The position numbers were made by a program, and so were the translations under genes. Shown piece by piece: positions 46,079-56,039 of a stretch of 64,000 nt of DNA. Positions within the stretch are counted from its first letter, which is position 1. Every line of letters starts with the position of its first letter. This DNA comes from an uncultured Nitrosomonas sp. (GTDB lineage Bacteria; Pseudomonadota; Gammaproteobacteria; Burkholderiales; Nitrosomonadaceae). The notes beneath the pieces are model-generated. The model saw only the letters and a program-made list of their open reading frames with translations. It was not told the DNA's origin and searched no databases. Where the stretch lies: NCBI GenBank assembly GCA_902826115.1, contig CADEDO010000008.1, forward strand, positions 1 through 64,000. Reading direction: 5' to 3'.

Positions 46079-48796
46079 ATGCAACGAGAACAAGTTGGGA
46101 CAAGCGAACAAACATCGCCATGGCATAGTTATCCTCCTGAGCAGGTGTTGGCGGCGCTTGGATCAGATCCTGATGGATTGTCTTCCACAGAAGTCGGGCG
46201 CCGCCTTGAATACTATGGTGCCAATCGCTTAAAGCCACCGAAATCCCAAAGCGTTTTCTTTCGGTTTCTGTTGCAATTTCATAATGTACTGATTTATATC
46301 TTGCTGGTTGCGTCATGTATGACGGCTTTCCTGGGGCACTGGGTTGATAGCGCAGTGATTTTGGGTGTGGTGGTAATCAATGCGATTATTGGTTTTGTGC
46401 AGGAAGGCAAAGCGGAAAAAGCACTGAGCGCTATTCGGCAAATGCTGTCGTTGAACGCCAGTGTCCTGCGTGCTGGCCAACGGATACAAATTCCGGCTGA
46501 AGAGCTGGTGCCGGGTGATATCGTGTTGCTGCAATCCGGCGATAAAGTGCCGGCAGATATGCGGTTGCTGAGTTGCAAAAATTTGCGTATCGAAGAAGCT
46601 GCGCTCACCGGTGAGTCCGAAGCCGTCGAAAAATCCGTGCGAGCAGTCGATGCGGTGACGGCCCTGGGCGACCGGTTTTGTATGGCGTATTCGGGTACTC
46701 TGGTGGTGTATGGTCAAGGATCGGGGGTTGTGGTGGCCACCAGCCAGCAGACCGAAATCGGACGCATTAGTCAGATGATAGCGCAGGTCGACAAGCTGGC
46801 CTCACCTTTGCTGCGACAAATGGCGATCTTTGCGCGCTGGTTGACGTTGGCCATCTTGCTGTTGGCTGTCGGTATCTTTGTATATGGCTTGTTATGGCAT
46901 GATTACCCCATCGGTGAAATGTTTATGGCTGCGATTAGTATGGCCATTGCAGCGATTCCGGAAGGATTGCCGGCCATCATGACGATCACGCTGGCCTTGG
47001 GCGTGCAGAGCATGGCGCGGCGGAATGCAATTGTTCGTCGCTTGCCTGCGGTCGAAGCACTGGGCGCAGTGACGGTCATTTGTACCGACAAGACCGGCAC
47101 GCTGACGCGCAATGAAATGACAGTGCAAACCGTAATGACGGTGGATGCTCAGCTGCAAGTGGGCGGCGTGGGTTATGCGCCTCACGGAAATTTTAGTCTG
47201 GATGGCAAGGAAATTCAATTAACCGACCATGCCGATTTATTGGATCTGTTTCGAGCCGGTCTGTTGTGTAACGATGCATCGGTGCATCAACATGCGGGTA
47301 CTTGGATGATTCATGGCGATCCAACCGAAGGCGCGTTGATCACTCTGGCGATGAAAGCTGCCCTGGATCCGGTGCATGAGTATGAGGCGCTGCCGCGTAT
47401 GGATGTGATTCCTTTTGAATCGGAGCACCGTTTTATGGCGACGTTGCACCATGACTGCGCCGGGCATGGCCTGATGTATGTCAAGGGTGCACCGGAAGCA
47501 GTGCTGGCGATGTGCAGCCTGCAGCGCAGTTTGGGTGAAGATCATAGGATCAATTTGGATCTCTGGCATGCCAAAATACACGCAGTCAGCGCAACCGGGC
47601 AGCGCATACTGGCTATCGCCAGTCGTGCGCTCCAAGCAGATCAAAAAACATTGAAGTTCTCAGATGTTGACACAGATTTCACCTTGTTGGGGTTGGTGGG
47701 AATTACCGATCCGCCGCGCGAGGAAGTCATTGCCGCGATTGATAAATGCCATGCGGCGGGCATTCGCGTCAAAATGATTACCGGAGATCATCGCAGCACC
47801 GCATGCGCCATTGGTGCGCAATTAGGCATTGGAGACGGTCAGCGTGCCATCACGGGTCTTGAGTTGGATAACCTGGATGACGCACAGCTGCGTCAAGTGG
47901 TCGCGGAAGTGGATATATTTGCACGCGCAAGCCCTGAGCATAAGCTGCGACTGGTGACGGCCTTGCAGGCAAATGGCGAAATTGTGGCCATGACCGGTGA
48001 CGGGGTGAACGATGCGCCGGCCTTGAAACGTGCTGATATCGGCGTTGCTATGGGACAGAAAGGTACTGAAGTAGCGAAAGAAGCGGCAGAAATGGTACTG
48101 ACCGATGATAATTTTGCTTCAATTACGCATGCTGTGGAAGAAGGGCGCACGGTGTACGACAATATCCGCAAAACAGTTGTTTTCATCATTCCAACCAGTA
48201 GTGGCGGAGCTGGTATTCTGATGTTGGCGATCATTCTGGGGATGGCGTTACCGATTACTCCGGTGCAGATTTTGTGGGTCAATATGGTGACAACGGTGAC
48301 ACTGGCGATTTCACTGTCATTTGAACGACCCGAAAGTGGCGCCATGCTGCGACCGCCGCATGATCCTAATACTTCGATCCTGTCGGGTTTTCTGGTGTGG
48401 CGCATTGTTTTTGTCGCATTATTGATGATGGGTGGTAGTTTTGCGTTATATTTCTGGGAAACCATGCAAGGTGCCAGCATCGAATTGAGTCGCACGGTGG
48501 TGGTGAATATGCTGGTGATGGGACAAATTGTTTATTTGTTTAATTGCCGCTATCTGTCGGCTTCCGTCATGTCGCGTGCGGGGTTGTTTGGCAATCGCTT
48601 GATCCTCATCTCAGTCGGTGTATTGTTGATATTGCAGCTGGCGTTTACGTATTTGCCTTTGATGCAGCAACTATTTGGTACCACTGAACTGGATGCATCG
48701 ACTTGGGGGCGCATTATCGCAGTCAGTCTGTTGTTATTTCTGGTCATCGAGCTTGAAAAGTTCTGGCTAAGACGTAAAGCAGAGCAGGATGGATAA
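46079..48796 (+). CDS. P2-type cation-transporting ATPase
   Basis: 905 residues from the ATG with AAAGGA upstream. N-terminal cation-ATPase domain (WHSYPPEQVLAALGSDP), actuator with ALTGESEAVEK, membrane motif AIPEGLPAIMTITLALG, phosphorylation site CTDKTGTLTRNEM, KGAPEAVL, hinge MTGDGVNDAPALK, and six C-terminal helices. PEGLPA in M4 and overall layout are those of Ca2+/Na+/Mg2+-type pumps (PacL/MgtA-like), rather than heavy-metal P1B pumps, as no CPC or metal-binding Cys domain exists. The ion cannot be fixed from sequence alone. Confidence 0.9.
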   Translation: MQREQVGTSEQTSPWHSYPPEQVLAALGSDPDGLSSTEVGRRLEYYGANRLKPPKSQSVFFRFLLQFHNVLIYILLVASCMTAFLGHWVDSAVILGVVVINAIIGFVQEGKAEKALSAIRQMLSLNASVLRAGQRIQIPAEELVPGDIVLLQSGDKVPADMRLLSCKNLRIEEAALTGESEAVEKSVRAVDAVTALGDRFCMAYSGTLVVYGQGSGVVVATSQQTEIGRISQMIAQVDKLASPLLRQMAIFARWLTLAILLLAVGIFVYGLLWHDYPIGEMFMAAISMAIAAIPEGLPAIMTITLALGVQSMARRNAIVRRLPAVEALGAVTVICTDKTGTLTRNEMTVQTVMTVDAQLQVGGVGYAPHGNFSLDGKEIQLTDHADLLDLFRAGLLCNDASVHQHAGTWMIHGDPTEGALITLAMKAALDPVHEYEALPRMDVIPFESEHRFMATLHHDCAGHGLMYVKGAPEAVLAMCSLQRSLGEDHRINLDLWHAKIHAVSATGQRILAIASRALQADQKTLKFSDVDTDFTLLGLVGITDPPREEVIAAIDKCHAAGIRVKMITGDHRSTACAIGAQLGIGDGQRAITGLELDNLDDAQLRQVVAEVDIFARASPEHKLRLVTALQANGEIVAMTGDGVNDAPALKRADIGVAMGQKGTEVAKEAAEMVLTDDNFASITHAVEEGRTVYDNIRKTVVFIIPTSSGGAGILMLAIILGMALPITPVQILWVNMVTTVTLAISLSFERPESGAMLRPPHDPNTSILSGFLVWRIVFVALLMMGGSFALYFWETMQGASIELSRTVVVNMLVMGQIVYLFNCRYLSASVMSRAGLFGNRLILISVGVLLILQLAFTYLPLMQQLFGTTELDASTWGRIIAVSLLLFLVIELEKFWLRRKAEQDG

Positions 48797-48931
48797 TTGA
48801 CCGAAATGAGCGTCTTGAAGAATTGGTCTTGAGGATTTTATTGTTTAACCACAGTGGCTTTTTCGGTGCCTATGTTTTTACGTACAGAGAATACCCTTAC
48901 TCGTTAATATAAATACAGATGATTAAAGAAA

Positions 48932-50242
48932 ATGATGACTGAAAAACAGAGCGTACAGCATTTATTAACCTTCATTGATGCGAGTCCAAGTCCTTGGCAT
49001 GCGATTGCAGCGATTGAAACAGCGCTCAAAGCATTTCAGTTTGTCAGACTGGACGAGACGAGCAAATGGTCATTGCAACCAGGCGGACGGTATTACGTGG
49101 TGCGCGATGATTCTTCGATGGTATTTTTTGTGCTGGGACACAAAGCACTCGTTGAATCAGGCTTTAAGATTGTCGGCGCCCATACGGATTCGCCGGGTTT
49201 TCGCATCAGACCGAATGCGGCGACCGTCAATGCCGGTGGCATCGCTCGACTCGGTGTCGAAATTTACGGTGGACCGATACTCGCAACCTTTACGGACCGC
49301 GATTTGAGTTTGGCGGGACGGGTCTGCTATATCGATGAACAAGACAACCTTGCGCACAAACGGGTGCGCTTCGATCAGCCATTGGTGCGCTTGCCAAATC
49401 TTGCGATTCATATGAATCGGGGCGTTAATGATGAGGGTCTGAAGCTGCACAAACAGAACGAATTGCCGCTGTTGTTTGCACAATTGACCGATGAGCAACT
49501 GCCGCAACCTTATTTTCTTGCGTTATTGGAACAGGCGGCAGGTATCGACGCAGAACGGTTATTGTCCTGGGATCTGGCAGTGTACGACACGCAAAAAGGG
49601 ACATTCTGGGGGGCGAATGATGAGTTTTATGCAAACAGTCAGATCGATAATTTGGCTTCCTGCCATGCAGGATTGCAGGCTCTGCTGGACGATACCGTGC
49701 TGAATAATACTGAAAGCACGTTGTTATGCGCATTTTTCGATCATGAAGAGGTCGGTAGCGAAAGCCATGTGGGCGCTGCCGGCAGCTTTTTAACTGATAT
49801 ATTGCAGCGCATCAGCATGGCAATGTCATCGGAGCGGGAAGATTTTGCGCGTGCACTGGCGCGAAGCTTTCTGATCAGCGCGGACATGGCGCATGCCTAT
49901 CAACCCAATTTTCCTTCTGCTTATGACGCGGATCACAAGGTTTTTGTCAATAAGGGACCGGTGATTAAATCCAATGCGAGCCGTCGCTATAGCTCGGAAA
50001 GTATTTCTACTGCGCAATTCATCCGCTGGTGTGAGGAAGCGGGCATTCCCTATCAACGCTATTCACACCGTAGCGACTTGCCCTGTGGCAGTACGATCGG
50101 GCCGATTGCCTCGGCTAAGCTCGGCATACGCAGCGTCGATGTCGGCTGCCCGATGTGGGCGATGCACAGCATCAGGGAAAGCGCCGGTGTGCAGGATCAT
50201 GCGTATATGATCAAGGTACTGAGGCAGTTTTTTAGCCATTGA
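48932..50242 (+). CDS. apeB: M18 family aminopeptidase
   Basis: 436 residues. VQHLLTFIDASPSPWHAI at the start; zinc ligands in VGAHTDSPGFRIRPN, SQIDNLASCHAGLQAL, FFDHEEVGSESHVGA, ISADMAHAYQPNFPSAYD and YSHRSDLPCGSTIGPI, ending GCPMWAMHSIRES. Cytosolic dodecameric peptidase that removes N-terminal acidic or neutral residues. Stand-alone; about 135 bp after the ATPase gene. Two adjacent ATGs at the start are both possible. Confidence 0.94.
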   Translation: MMTEKQSVQHLLTFIDASPSPWHAIAAIETALKAFQFVRLDETSKWSLQPGGRYYVVRDDSSMVFFVLGHKALVESGFKIVGAHTDSPGFRIRPNAATVNAGGIARLGVEIYGGPILATFTDRDLSLAGRVCYIDEQDNLAHKRVRFDQPLVRLPNLAIHMNRGVNDEGLKLHKQNELPLLFAQLTDEQLPQPYFLALLEQAAGIDAERLLSWDLAVYDTQKGTFWGANDEFYANSQIDNLASCHAGLQALLDDTVLNNTESTLLCAFFDHEEVGSESHVGAAGSFLTDILQRISMAMSSEREDFARALARSFLISADMAHAYQPNFPSAYDADHKVFVNKGPVIKSNASRRYSSESISTAQFIRWCEEAGIPYQRYSHRSDLPCGSTIGPIASAKLGIRSVDVGCPMWAMHSIRESAGVQDHAYMIKVLRQFFSH

Positions 50243-50376
50243 CGATTGCCAAAGCACTATCTCTGATTCTTTGTGCTAGCTCAGACAGGGAGAGGAGGCA
50301 GCGTTACCGGGTTTCTAGGGATTGGTCAGCTTTTATACCAGTGCCGAGATATGGTTAGTCAGGATTTGCTATCTTA

Positions 50377-51102
50377 TTAACGCCGCCCATCGTACCAAAT
50401 CGGCAGTTTTTTCTTATCCTGCAAGGAGCGGCGCGGACTGAATACGACGCGCAGTATTTGACTGACAATTTCCCAGCCGCTATAGAGCTGTACCTTGCGC
50501 GGTGAAGTGACGAGAGGATGACGCGTGAGTATGGTGAATTTCAAGCCGTGTTTGCGTCCCCACTTTTTAAGAAGCTGACTCAGATCAATTTCATCTGCGG
50601 CAAATAATTCCTGATTAAATCCACCCACCTCACGAAAAGCATCCGCCCGACATACCACCAGTGCTCCCGATGCCCAGTGAAATACCACTGAAAATATGGT
50701 CCATAACTGTATCGCAGCTTTGCCCCACCAAGGCAGATTCGGCATGTGCATGACACTGCCACAACCGACATATTGACCGCTTTCAATCATGTTGAGAATA
50801 TCTGCCACCATACCGGGATTCAGCAAACTGTCGGCGTCCACGAACAATAGCCATTCGCCTGTTGCCACTGTTGCACCGCTATTACGGGCGCGCCCGATCT
50901 GGTTGATCGGCTCAAATACTACTTTTGCACCCGCTTGTGTCGCCAGCTCGGCTGTTTTATCGGTTGAATTATTGTCAACGACGATGATTTCAGCCGTAAA
51001 ACCGGGCTTTTGATTGGCAGCCAATGACTCTGCAACGGAATCCAGACAATGCATAATTAAGCGTTCTTCGTTAAAGGCGGGGATAATGATCGAAAGATGC
51101 AT
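50377..51102 (-). CDS. Family 2 glycosyltransferase
   Basis: 241 residues from the ATG giving MHLSIIIPAFNEERLI, the normal GT-A start; an upstream in-frame start at 51150 would run into the divergent P450 gene. Motifs: VDNNSTDKTAELA, INQIGRARNSGA, LLFVDADSLL (DxD) and a membrane-like stretch ~150-170. Likely transfers sugar to a lipid or polysaccharide acceptor at the inner membrane; acceptor unknown. Only about 70 bp separate it from the P450 start. Confidence 0.85.
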   Translation of the reverse strand: MHLSIIIPAFNEERLIMHCLDSVAESLAANQKPGFTAEIIVVDNNSTDKTAELATQAGAKVVFEPINQIGRARNSGATVATGEWLLFVDADSLLNPGMVADILNMIESGQYVGCGSVMHMPNLPWWGKAAIQLWTIFSVVFHWASGALVVCRADAFREVGGFNQELFAADEIDLSQLLKKWGRKHGLKFTILTRHPLVTSPRKVQLYSGWEIVSQILRVVFSPRRSLQDKKKLPIWYDGRR

Positions 51103-51171
51103 ATTTGATATAGGTTTCCGGTGGAAAACGCTATTATCGCGCAAATCCAAATAAAAGCGAGAACAGGGTCA

Positions 51172-52524
51172 ATGCAAAAAAATGATCAGTACCCAGAATT
51201 ACCGTTGCCACCCGGTCCACCGTTGTGGTCAGGCATCCGCGAGTATTGGCAGGGGCCGCCACAATATTTTGAAAAGCTGGCGCAGACCTATGGCGATGTG
51301 GTGCGCTGGCGCGGAATGTTTACTCTTTACACCATCAACAATCCGGATGATGTACGGCAAATCCTGACGCAGGATTATCCACGATTCATCAAAAACACCA
51401 TCGATTATCGCGTCATTGCGCAATCGCTGGGGCAAGGGCTGGTGACCAGCGAAGGCGCGCTCTGGCAGCAACAGCGCAAACTGATGCAACCGATGTTCAC
51501 CAATCGCACGGTGAATGGTTTTGATAGCATTATCAACACCATGACCGCACAAATGCTACAGCGTTGGGAACAGCAGCCTGCTGACGAAATCGTCTGGTTG
51601 GATCGGGAAATGGGACATATAGCGTTTCAGATTGTGAGTCGCGCTTTATTCAGCTCGGATATCGATCATTGTTCGGGCGATATGGTTGAAATACTCAAAG
51701 TCATCAATACGAATTCCCAGACCTTGCGTGCCATGTTGCGATTATTTCCCTGGCTGCCAGTGCCGAGCAATCGCCATTTTCTGCGCAAGAAAAAACAACT
51801 CGACCAGATTGTGCTGAGGCTGATTGAGCAACGTCGCAAACAAGGGGGGGGCGATAATGACATGTTGGACCGCTTGCTGGCGGTACGGGATGAGGAAACG
51901 GGCCAGGGCATGAGTGAAACGCAGCTACGCGATGAGATCGTGACTTTGCTGTTGGCGGGTCATGAGACAACCGGTACCGCAATTGCCTGGACATTGTATT
52001 TGTTATCGCAACACCCGCACATCGAAGCGCAATTGGTGGCGGAACTGACCAGCGTGCTAAGCGGCGCGCCAGCAACCAGCAGTGATCTCGCCCGATTGCC
52101 TTATCTGAAACAGGTCATGCAGGAATCCCTGCGCCTGTATCCGCCCATCTGGGCGATTGCCCGGCAAAATACCGGAAAACTTGAATTGGGTGGTTACTGC
52201 ATTCCGCCTGAAAGCTATCTGGTAATGCCAATTTATGGTTTGCATCGCCATCCCGATTATTGGTTAGATGCGGAAAAATTCGATCCTGACCGCTTCGCCC
52301 CACAACGCTCAGCCTCGCGTCATTCGTACTGTTATTTGCCTTTTTCCGCCGGCCCGCGTACCTGCATCGGTGCCAACATGGCCATGCTTGAAATCCAACT
52401 GGTGCTCGCACAAGTGTTGCAACGCTTTCGTGTCATGCCGGTAGCAGGGCATCCGGTGGAGCCGGTGGCGGAGATTACGTTCAAACCGCGTTATGGGTTG
52501 GCAGTGAAGGTTGATGCACGTTAA
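51172..52524 (+). CDS. Cytochrome P450
   Basis: 450 residues from the ATG giving MQKNDQYPELPLPPGPP, with a proline-rich start as in long P450s; AGGG lies just upstream. I-helix LLLAGHETTGTAIAW (with the acid-alcohol pair), K-helix ESLR, PERF-like FDPDRF and the haem loop FSAGPRTCIGANMAM with Cys ligand. The type resembles CYP110/CYP102-like (eukaryote-like) enzymes, which hydroxylate fatty acids or terpenoids. No ferredoxin or reductase gene is adjacent, so redox partners are elsewhere. A small membrane protein gene follows by 17 bp. Confidence 0.93.
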   Translation: MQKNDQYPELPLPPGPPLWSGIREYWQGPPQYFEKLAQTYGDVVRWRGMFTLYTINNPDDVRQILTQDYPRFIKNTIDYRVIAQSLGQGLVTSEGALWQQQRKLMQPMFTNRTVNGFDSIINTMTAQMLQRWEQQPADEIVWLDREMGHIAFQIVSRALFSSDIDHCSGDMVEILKVINTNSQTLRAMLRLFPWLPVPSNRHFLRKKKQLDQIVLRLIEQRRKQGGGDNDMLDRLLAVRDEETGQGMSETQLRDEIVTLLLAGHETTGTAIAWTLYLLSQHPHIEAQLVAELTSVLSGAPATSSDLARLPYLKQVMQESLRLYPPIWAIARQNTGKLELGGYCIPPESYLVMPIYGLHRHPDYWLDAEKFDPDRFAPQRSASRHSYCYLPFSAGPRTCIGANMAMLEIQLVLAQVLQRFRVMPVAGHPVEPVAEITFKPRYGLAVKVDAR

Positions 52525-52541
52525 TTTGGATAATATTTATT

Positions 52542-52889
52542 ATGAATAAAGAGATAGAAGATTCATCGAGATGGGAAATTGCGCTGTTAGTATTGATTTA
52601 TATAATTCCAATAGGTTTTTATTACTATAGTTCAGTAATGAATGAGGGCCACTGGTTTTCTCGCTCGGGGTCTTTGATGATAATTCTTGGTGCTTTTCTA
52701 GAATATCGGAATTTTGGTGTTCAACAATATCTTAGAGAGAAGCGAGATGAGACATGGAAGCCAAATCCTGAAATTGTTAGAAAGTTAGTATCTCGTTTTG
52801 TATTTGATATGCTTATTTTATTATCACTTATCTGTGGCACAGCGATTTGGGGTTATGGTGATTTATTGTTTCAAAGTGTGTCGTGTTGA
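52542..52889 (+). CDS. Small membrane protein, unknown
   Basis: 115 residues. Three hydrophobic segments: ALLVLIYIIPIGFYYY (~14-30), SGSLMIILGAFLEYR (~42-56) and FVFDMLILLSLICGTAIWGYG (~86-106), with a basic loop (REKRDETWKPNPE). Codon use is more AT-rich than that of the P450 before it, which hints at a different origin. No family recognised. May be co-transcribed with the P450. Confidence 0.65.
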   Translation: MNKEIEDSSRWEIALLVLIYIIPIGFYYYSSVMNEGHWFSRSGSLMIILGAFLEYRNFGVQQYLREKRDETWKPNPEIVRKLVSRFVFDMLILLSLICGTAIWGYGDLLFQSVSC

Positions 52890-53004
52890 ATGAAAGCATT
52901 CAGTACAGTGATCTCTGATGATAAAGTATTGTTTTGGTAAATTTATCAGATCATCCATTTGATCCAAAACACCTCGTTCTTATTTTTCTCACGAAGGAAC
53001 CAAA

Positions 53005-53946
53005 ATGTCTGAATGTGTTGTTTGTGCACTGTATAAGTTTGTAGATTTGCCTCAATACCGGGAGATACAGCGCCCGTTGCAGGCGAAGATGGTTGAATAT
53101 CAAGTCAAAGGAACTTTATTGCTGGCGCAAGAGGGTGTGAATGGCACGATTTCTGGTAGCCGGGCAGGCATCGATTCACTCCTGGCATGGATCAAGACGA
53201 TCCCTGAACTGGCTGTTATCGATGTCAAGGAATCCATGACGAATCTGATGCCATTCAAGCGCAGTAAAGTCAAACTCAAGAAAGAAATCGTTACGATGGG
53301 TGTTGAAGGCATTGATCCCAAGCAATCGGTTGGAACCTATGTGGCGCCTCGCTACTGGAATGATTTAATTCAAGATCCGGAAGTTTTGTTAATCGATACG
53401 CGCAATCAATATGAAGTGGCCGTGGGCGCTTTTGTCAATGCGATTAACCCTCACACCACCACGTTTCGGGAATTTCCTCAGTATGTAGCCCAACACCTGG
53501 ACCCAGCGGTGCATAAGAAAGTAGCGATGTATTGTACGGGTGGAATACGCTGCGAGAAATCCACCGCGTATTTAAAGCTGCAGGGATTTGAGGAGGTCTA
53601 CCATCTGCAGGGCGGTATTCTAAAATATCTGGAGGAGATTCCGCAGGAGCAATCCCTGTGGCAGGGCGAATGTTTTGTGTTTGATGAGCGCGTTACCGTT
53701 AATCATCAGCTTGAAAAGGGAAGTTATGATCAATGTCATGCCTGCCGCCTGCCTATTTCGGAACAAGATAAGTTAAGTGAATATTATCAACAGGGCATCA
53801 GTTGTCCGGCCTGTTATCACGCTCGTTCGGAAGAAGACAAAGCCCGGTACCGAGAACGGGAGAAGCAGGTGAAATTAGCCGAAACCAGGGGCGAAGTTCA
53901 TATTGGGGACATCCACTCAAAAGCGAATAATGCTGAGCTCGAATAA
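53005..53946 (+). CDS. trhO: tRNA uridine(34) hydroxylase TrhO (YceA), rhodanese-like
   Basis: 313 residues with a good SD (GAAGGAA). N-terminal acylphosphatase-like domain ([32 protein letters not shown]), then a rhodanese domain ~115-215 with [13 protein letters not shown] and the loop [14 protein letters not shown], whose Cys is needed for oxygen-dependent 5-hydroxyuridine formation at wobble U34. The C-terminal part has paired Cys (CHACRLPI ... CPACYH) that may bind zinc. Normal length for the family. Confidence 0.93.
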   Translation: MSECVVCALYKFVDLPQYREIQRPLQAKMVEYQVKGTLLLAQEGVNGTISGSRAGIDSLLAWIKTIPELAVIDVKESMTNLMPFKRSKVKLKKEIVTMGVEGIDPKQSVGTYVAPRYWNDLIQDPEVLLIDTRNQYEVAVGAFVNAINPHTTTFREFPQYVAQHLDPAVHKKVAMYCTGGIRCEKSTAYLKLQGFEEVYHLQGGILKYLEEIPQEQSLWQGECFVFDERVTVNHQLEKGSYDQCHACRLPISEQDKLSEYYQQGISCPACYHARSEEDKARYREREKQVKLAETRGEVHIGDIHSKANNAELE

Positions 53947-53978
53947 ATAAAAGCGTTTTTATTTCGTTTTGCCGGGCA

Positions 53979-54497
53979 TTACTGAGGGTGCTTGGAGTGG
54001 TGATGTGAGTGCCCCGGTAGCGCATGGCGTGCATGATCGCTAAGCTGGGCATCAAACCACTGATGGAGTGCGTGTTTAAGTTTTTTATCTTGAGCGGAAT
54101 AAGTGATTTCTGCTCCGTCAGGAAGTTCTTGATATTCAATTTTGATCTGGCCAGCTTTAGCAGTCTTCAATTCAGCCAATCCCGGCATGGCTGCACCATG
54201 AATTTTTTCTGGATTAGAAAAATCTCCTTGCCTGAATTGACTATAAATCTCAGTTAGATGAATTCGTATGAGATTGATTTGTTCGCTATCGGATTTGTTG
54301 TTGGCAATCACTTGCTGCACTCCTCCGTGAGTGGTTTTGGTAAAAATATGCGTAGTTTTTTCCAAATCAAACGGCATGACATGCGAGCCGCGCGCTGCAA
54401 CCTCGTCAAGTCGCTTTTCATCTGCTTTTTCCGCGGCATCAGCCGGTAATGTAGTGAACAGCGCTAATCCAACAGTGATAAAAAGTAGTTTTATCAT
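53979..54497 (-). CDS. Secreted protein with His-rich tail, unknown
   Basis: 172 residues from the ATG giving MIKLLFITVGLALFTTLPADAA, a signal peptide. The mature part has a conserved-looking core (SHVMPFDLEKTTHIFTKT, GGVQQVIANN, HLTEIYSQFRQGDFS, HGAAMPGLAEL, QIKIEYQELPDGAEITY, HQWFDAQLSDH) and ends with GHSHHHSKHPQ, a likely metal-binding tail. I remember homologues mislabelled aspartate carbamoyltransferase; nothing in the sequence supports that enzyme. It follows the transglutaminase-like gene by about 42 bp and is probably co-transcribed. Confidence 0.72.
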   Translation of the reverse strand: MIKLLFITVGLALFTTLPADAAEKADEKRLDEVAARGSHVMPFDLEKTTHIFTKTTHGGVQQVIANNKSDSEQINLIRIHLTEIYSQFRQGDFSNPEKIHGAAMPGLAELKTAKAGQIKIEYQELPDGAEITYSAQDKKLKHALHQWFDAQLSDHARHALPGHSHHHSKHPQ

Positions 54498-54539
54498 TTT
54501 GTTTTCTCCAAAATCATGACAAGGTAGGTTAACCATACA

Positions 54540-56039
54540 TCAAGGTTTCCAGTATTGCTTGAAAGCTTGTTTGATGTGCTGTGTCGCTGCGTCATAGCGC
54601 AGCTGATATTGTTTGGCATAAGTTTCTTGGTCGGTGTACAAAATATGCTGTTTATCGCGTGTATCGTCATCAACCGCGATCTCGTTATGATGAGGCAGCA
54701 ATCCTCGGCGCGTAAAATGCTTGTCTTTCAATAAAGAACCGGGAATACAAGTAATCCCTTCAGCTAAATCGTGAGAATCGTCTTTTTGCGCATAGCGGCC
54801 TGAAATGATTTCTCCCTGCCAATTGTTGACAGCATCCTCAGCAGTGCCCGGATTGACTGCGCCGTTCCTGGAGAATTTCTGGAAATCAAAGGATGTGCCT
54901 GGGGCGTAATCAGGATTTTCGCGTAAATTATTGTTAGGATTGTCAGGATCAAACAACTCCAAGCTGCCATTTGTGACCTTGCCGAAGTGTCCATAGCTGG
55001 TGTGAGCATAAAAGTCGGCAATCGCATGAGCGGCATGATGAAATGCATCCAGGTTTTTGACGCCCTGTGTCTCAAATTTTTCTAACTGTTTTTTTACCAT
55101 CTGCCAGCCTTCTTTGATGTAACCATTATCGAAATGCTCCCTGGGATCGTAAGATCCCGGTAAATCGACATCATCAATGGTTAAGTTTTTTTGCCATAGT
55201 ATGCTGGTGAAATGCCGGTTGAGCGCATTCAAAACCCAGGATGGGCAGATATCTGGCGAGAGTGCCTGATTCAACAAACTTTTATGAACCCATCCGGCAA
55301 ACTCGGGATGAAGGCTGGACCAGTTGCGTTTTAGATCCTTGGCGATGTCTTTTTTGTAGACGGATGGATGTTGTACTTGCCATAAATGGACATCATTGAA
55401 CAAATAAAAAGGCACGTATTCGGCCTGTTCAGGCATTTCTTTTTTGATGGTTGTGTGTGTGCTTATTTTTCTTGCGTGAGCGGGTTCAATCACCTGCCAG
55501 TTACCGGATTCACTTTTATACATGACCCATACATGATCATAGTCCTGGTGTTTTCCATGAATGGATACACGAAATTTTCCCAAGGCAACTCTGACATTAA
55601 ACGAGCTGATGCCACTGGCCAGCAATAAGGAAGCAATCAGTAAAGCGCGATCCTCGCAATCGCCCGATTTAAGTGTCAGTGTTTCTTCGGGAAACTGCCA
55701 TGGGTCATGTCCATCGGATTGCAGATATTGTATTCTCTGGGAAACGAATTCAGCGATGATATGCGCACGAAAATCAAAAGATCCCGGATCTCGAGAGCGA
55801 AAAAGATCCCAACTGGCATGAGGTAGTTTGGCCATGAATTTTTTAATATCCACTTCCAAAGTACGGCGCATGACGACATTGCGCTCATTCACCAGAAATT
55901 CCCTGACATCGATATCATAGTTTCCGTCGCTGTGCCCCGCCGGTGGGCGCGACGAAGGGACGATGGAGTCATGAACGATACGTTCTCCATCCCAATTCCA
56001 TTTGGCTGACTGAGATATTTTTGAAAATGAGAAGCACAT
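54540..56039 (-). CDS. Transglutaminase-like / HET-C-like fusion protein
   Basis: 499 residues, no signal peptide. Residues ~60-190 form a transglutaminase-like papain fold with catalytic Cys in LKSGDCEDRALLIASLLLASG, His in YDHVWVMY and acid in QVIEPA. Residues ~270-480 have a helical, His/Asp-rich region with NLDAFHHAAHAIADFYAHTSY, which resembles the metal site of HET-C and zinc-dependent phospholipase C proteins. I know of no named family for the combination. It may process protein and cleave lipid, or serve as a toxin; both are inferences. Followed by the His-tailed secreted protein. Confidence 0.62.
   Translation of the reverse strand: MCFSFSKISQSAKWNWDGERIVHDSIVPSSRPPAGHSDGNYDIDVREFLVNERNVVMRRTLEVDIKKFMAKLPHASWDLFRSRDPGSFDFRAHIIAEFVSQRIQYLQSDGHDPWQFPEETLTLKSGDCEDRALLIASLLLASGISSFNVRVALGKFRVSIHGKHQDYDHVWVMYKSESGNWQVIEPAHARKISTHTTIKKEMPEQAEYVPFYLFNDVHLWQVQHPSVYKKDIAKDLKRNWSSLHPEFAGWVHKSLLNQALSPDICPSWVLNALNRHFTSILWQKNLTIDDVDLPGSYDPREHFDNGYIKEGWQMVKKQLEKFETQGVKNLDAFHHAAHAIADFYAHTSYGHFGKVTNGSLELFDPDNPNNNLRENPDYAPGTSFDFQKFSRNGAVNPGTAEDAVNNWQGEIISGRYAQKDDSHDLAEGITCIPGSLLKDKHFTRRGLLPHHNEIAVDDDTRDKQHILYTDQETYAKQYQLRYDAATQHIKQAFKQYWKP

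Noticed and set aside
46892-48495. Long antisense frames inside the P-type ATPase gene (108 and 200 codons)
   Set aside because: They mirror a strongly conserved plus-strand enzyme; the encoded peptides have no known motif and are expected shadows.
46079-48796. Calling the ATPase a heavy-metal (P1B) pump
   Set aside because: No CPC motif or Cys-rich metal-binding domain; PEGLP and the layout belong to P2-type pumps.
53979-54497. Naming the His-tailed secreted protein aspartate carbamoyltransferase
   Set aside because: No carbamoyl-phosphate or aspartate-binding motifs, far too short, and it has a signal peptide.
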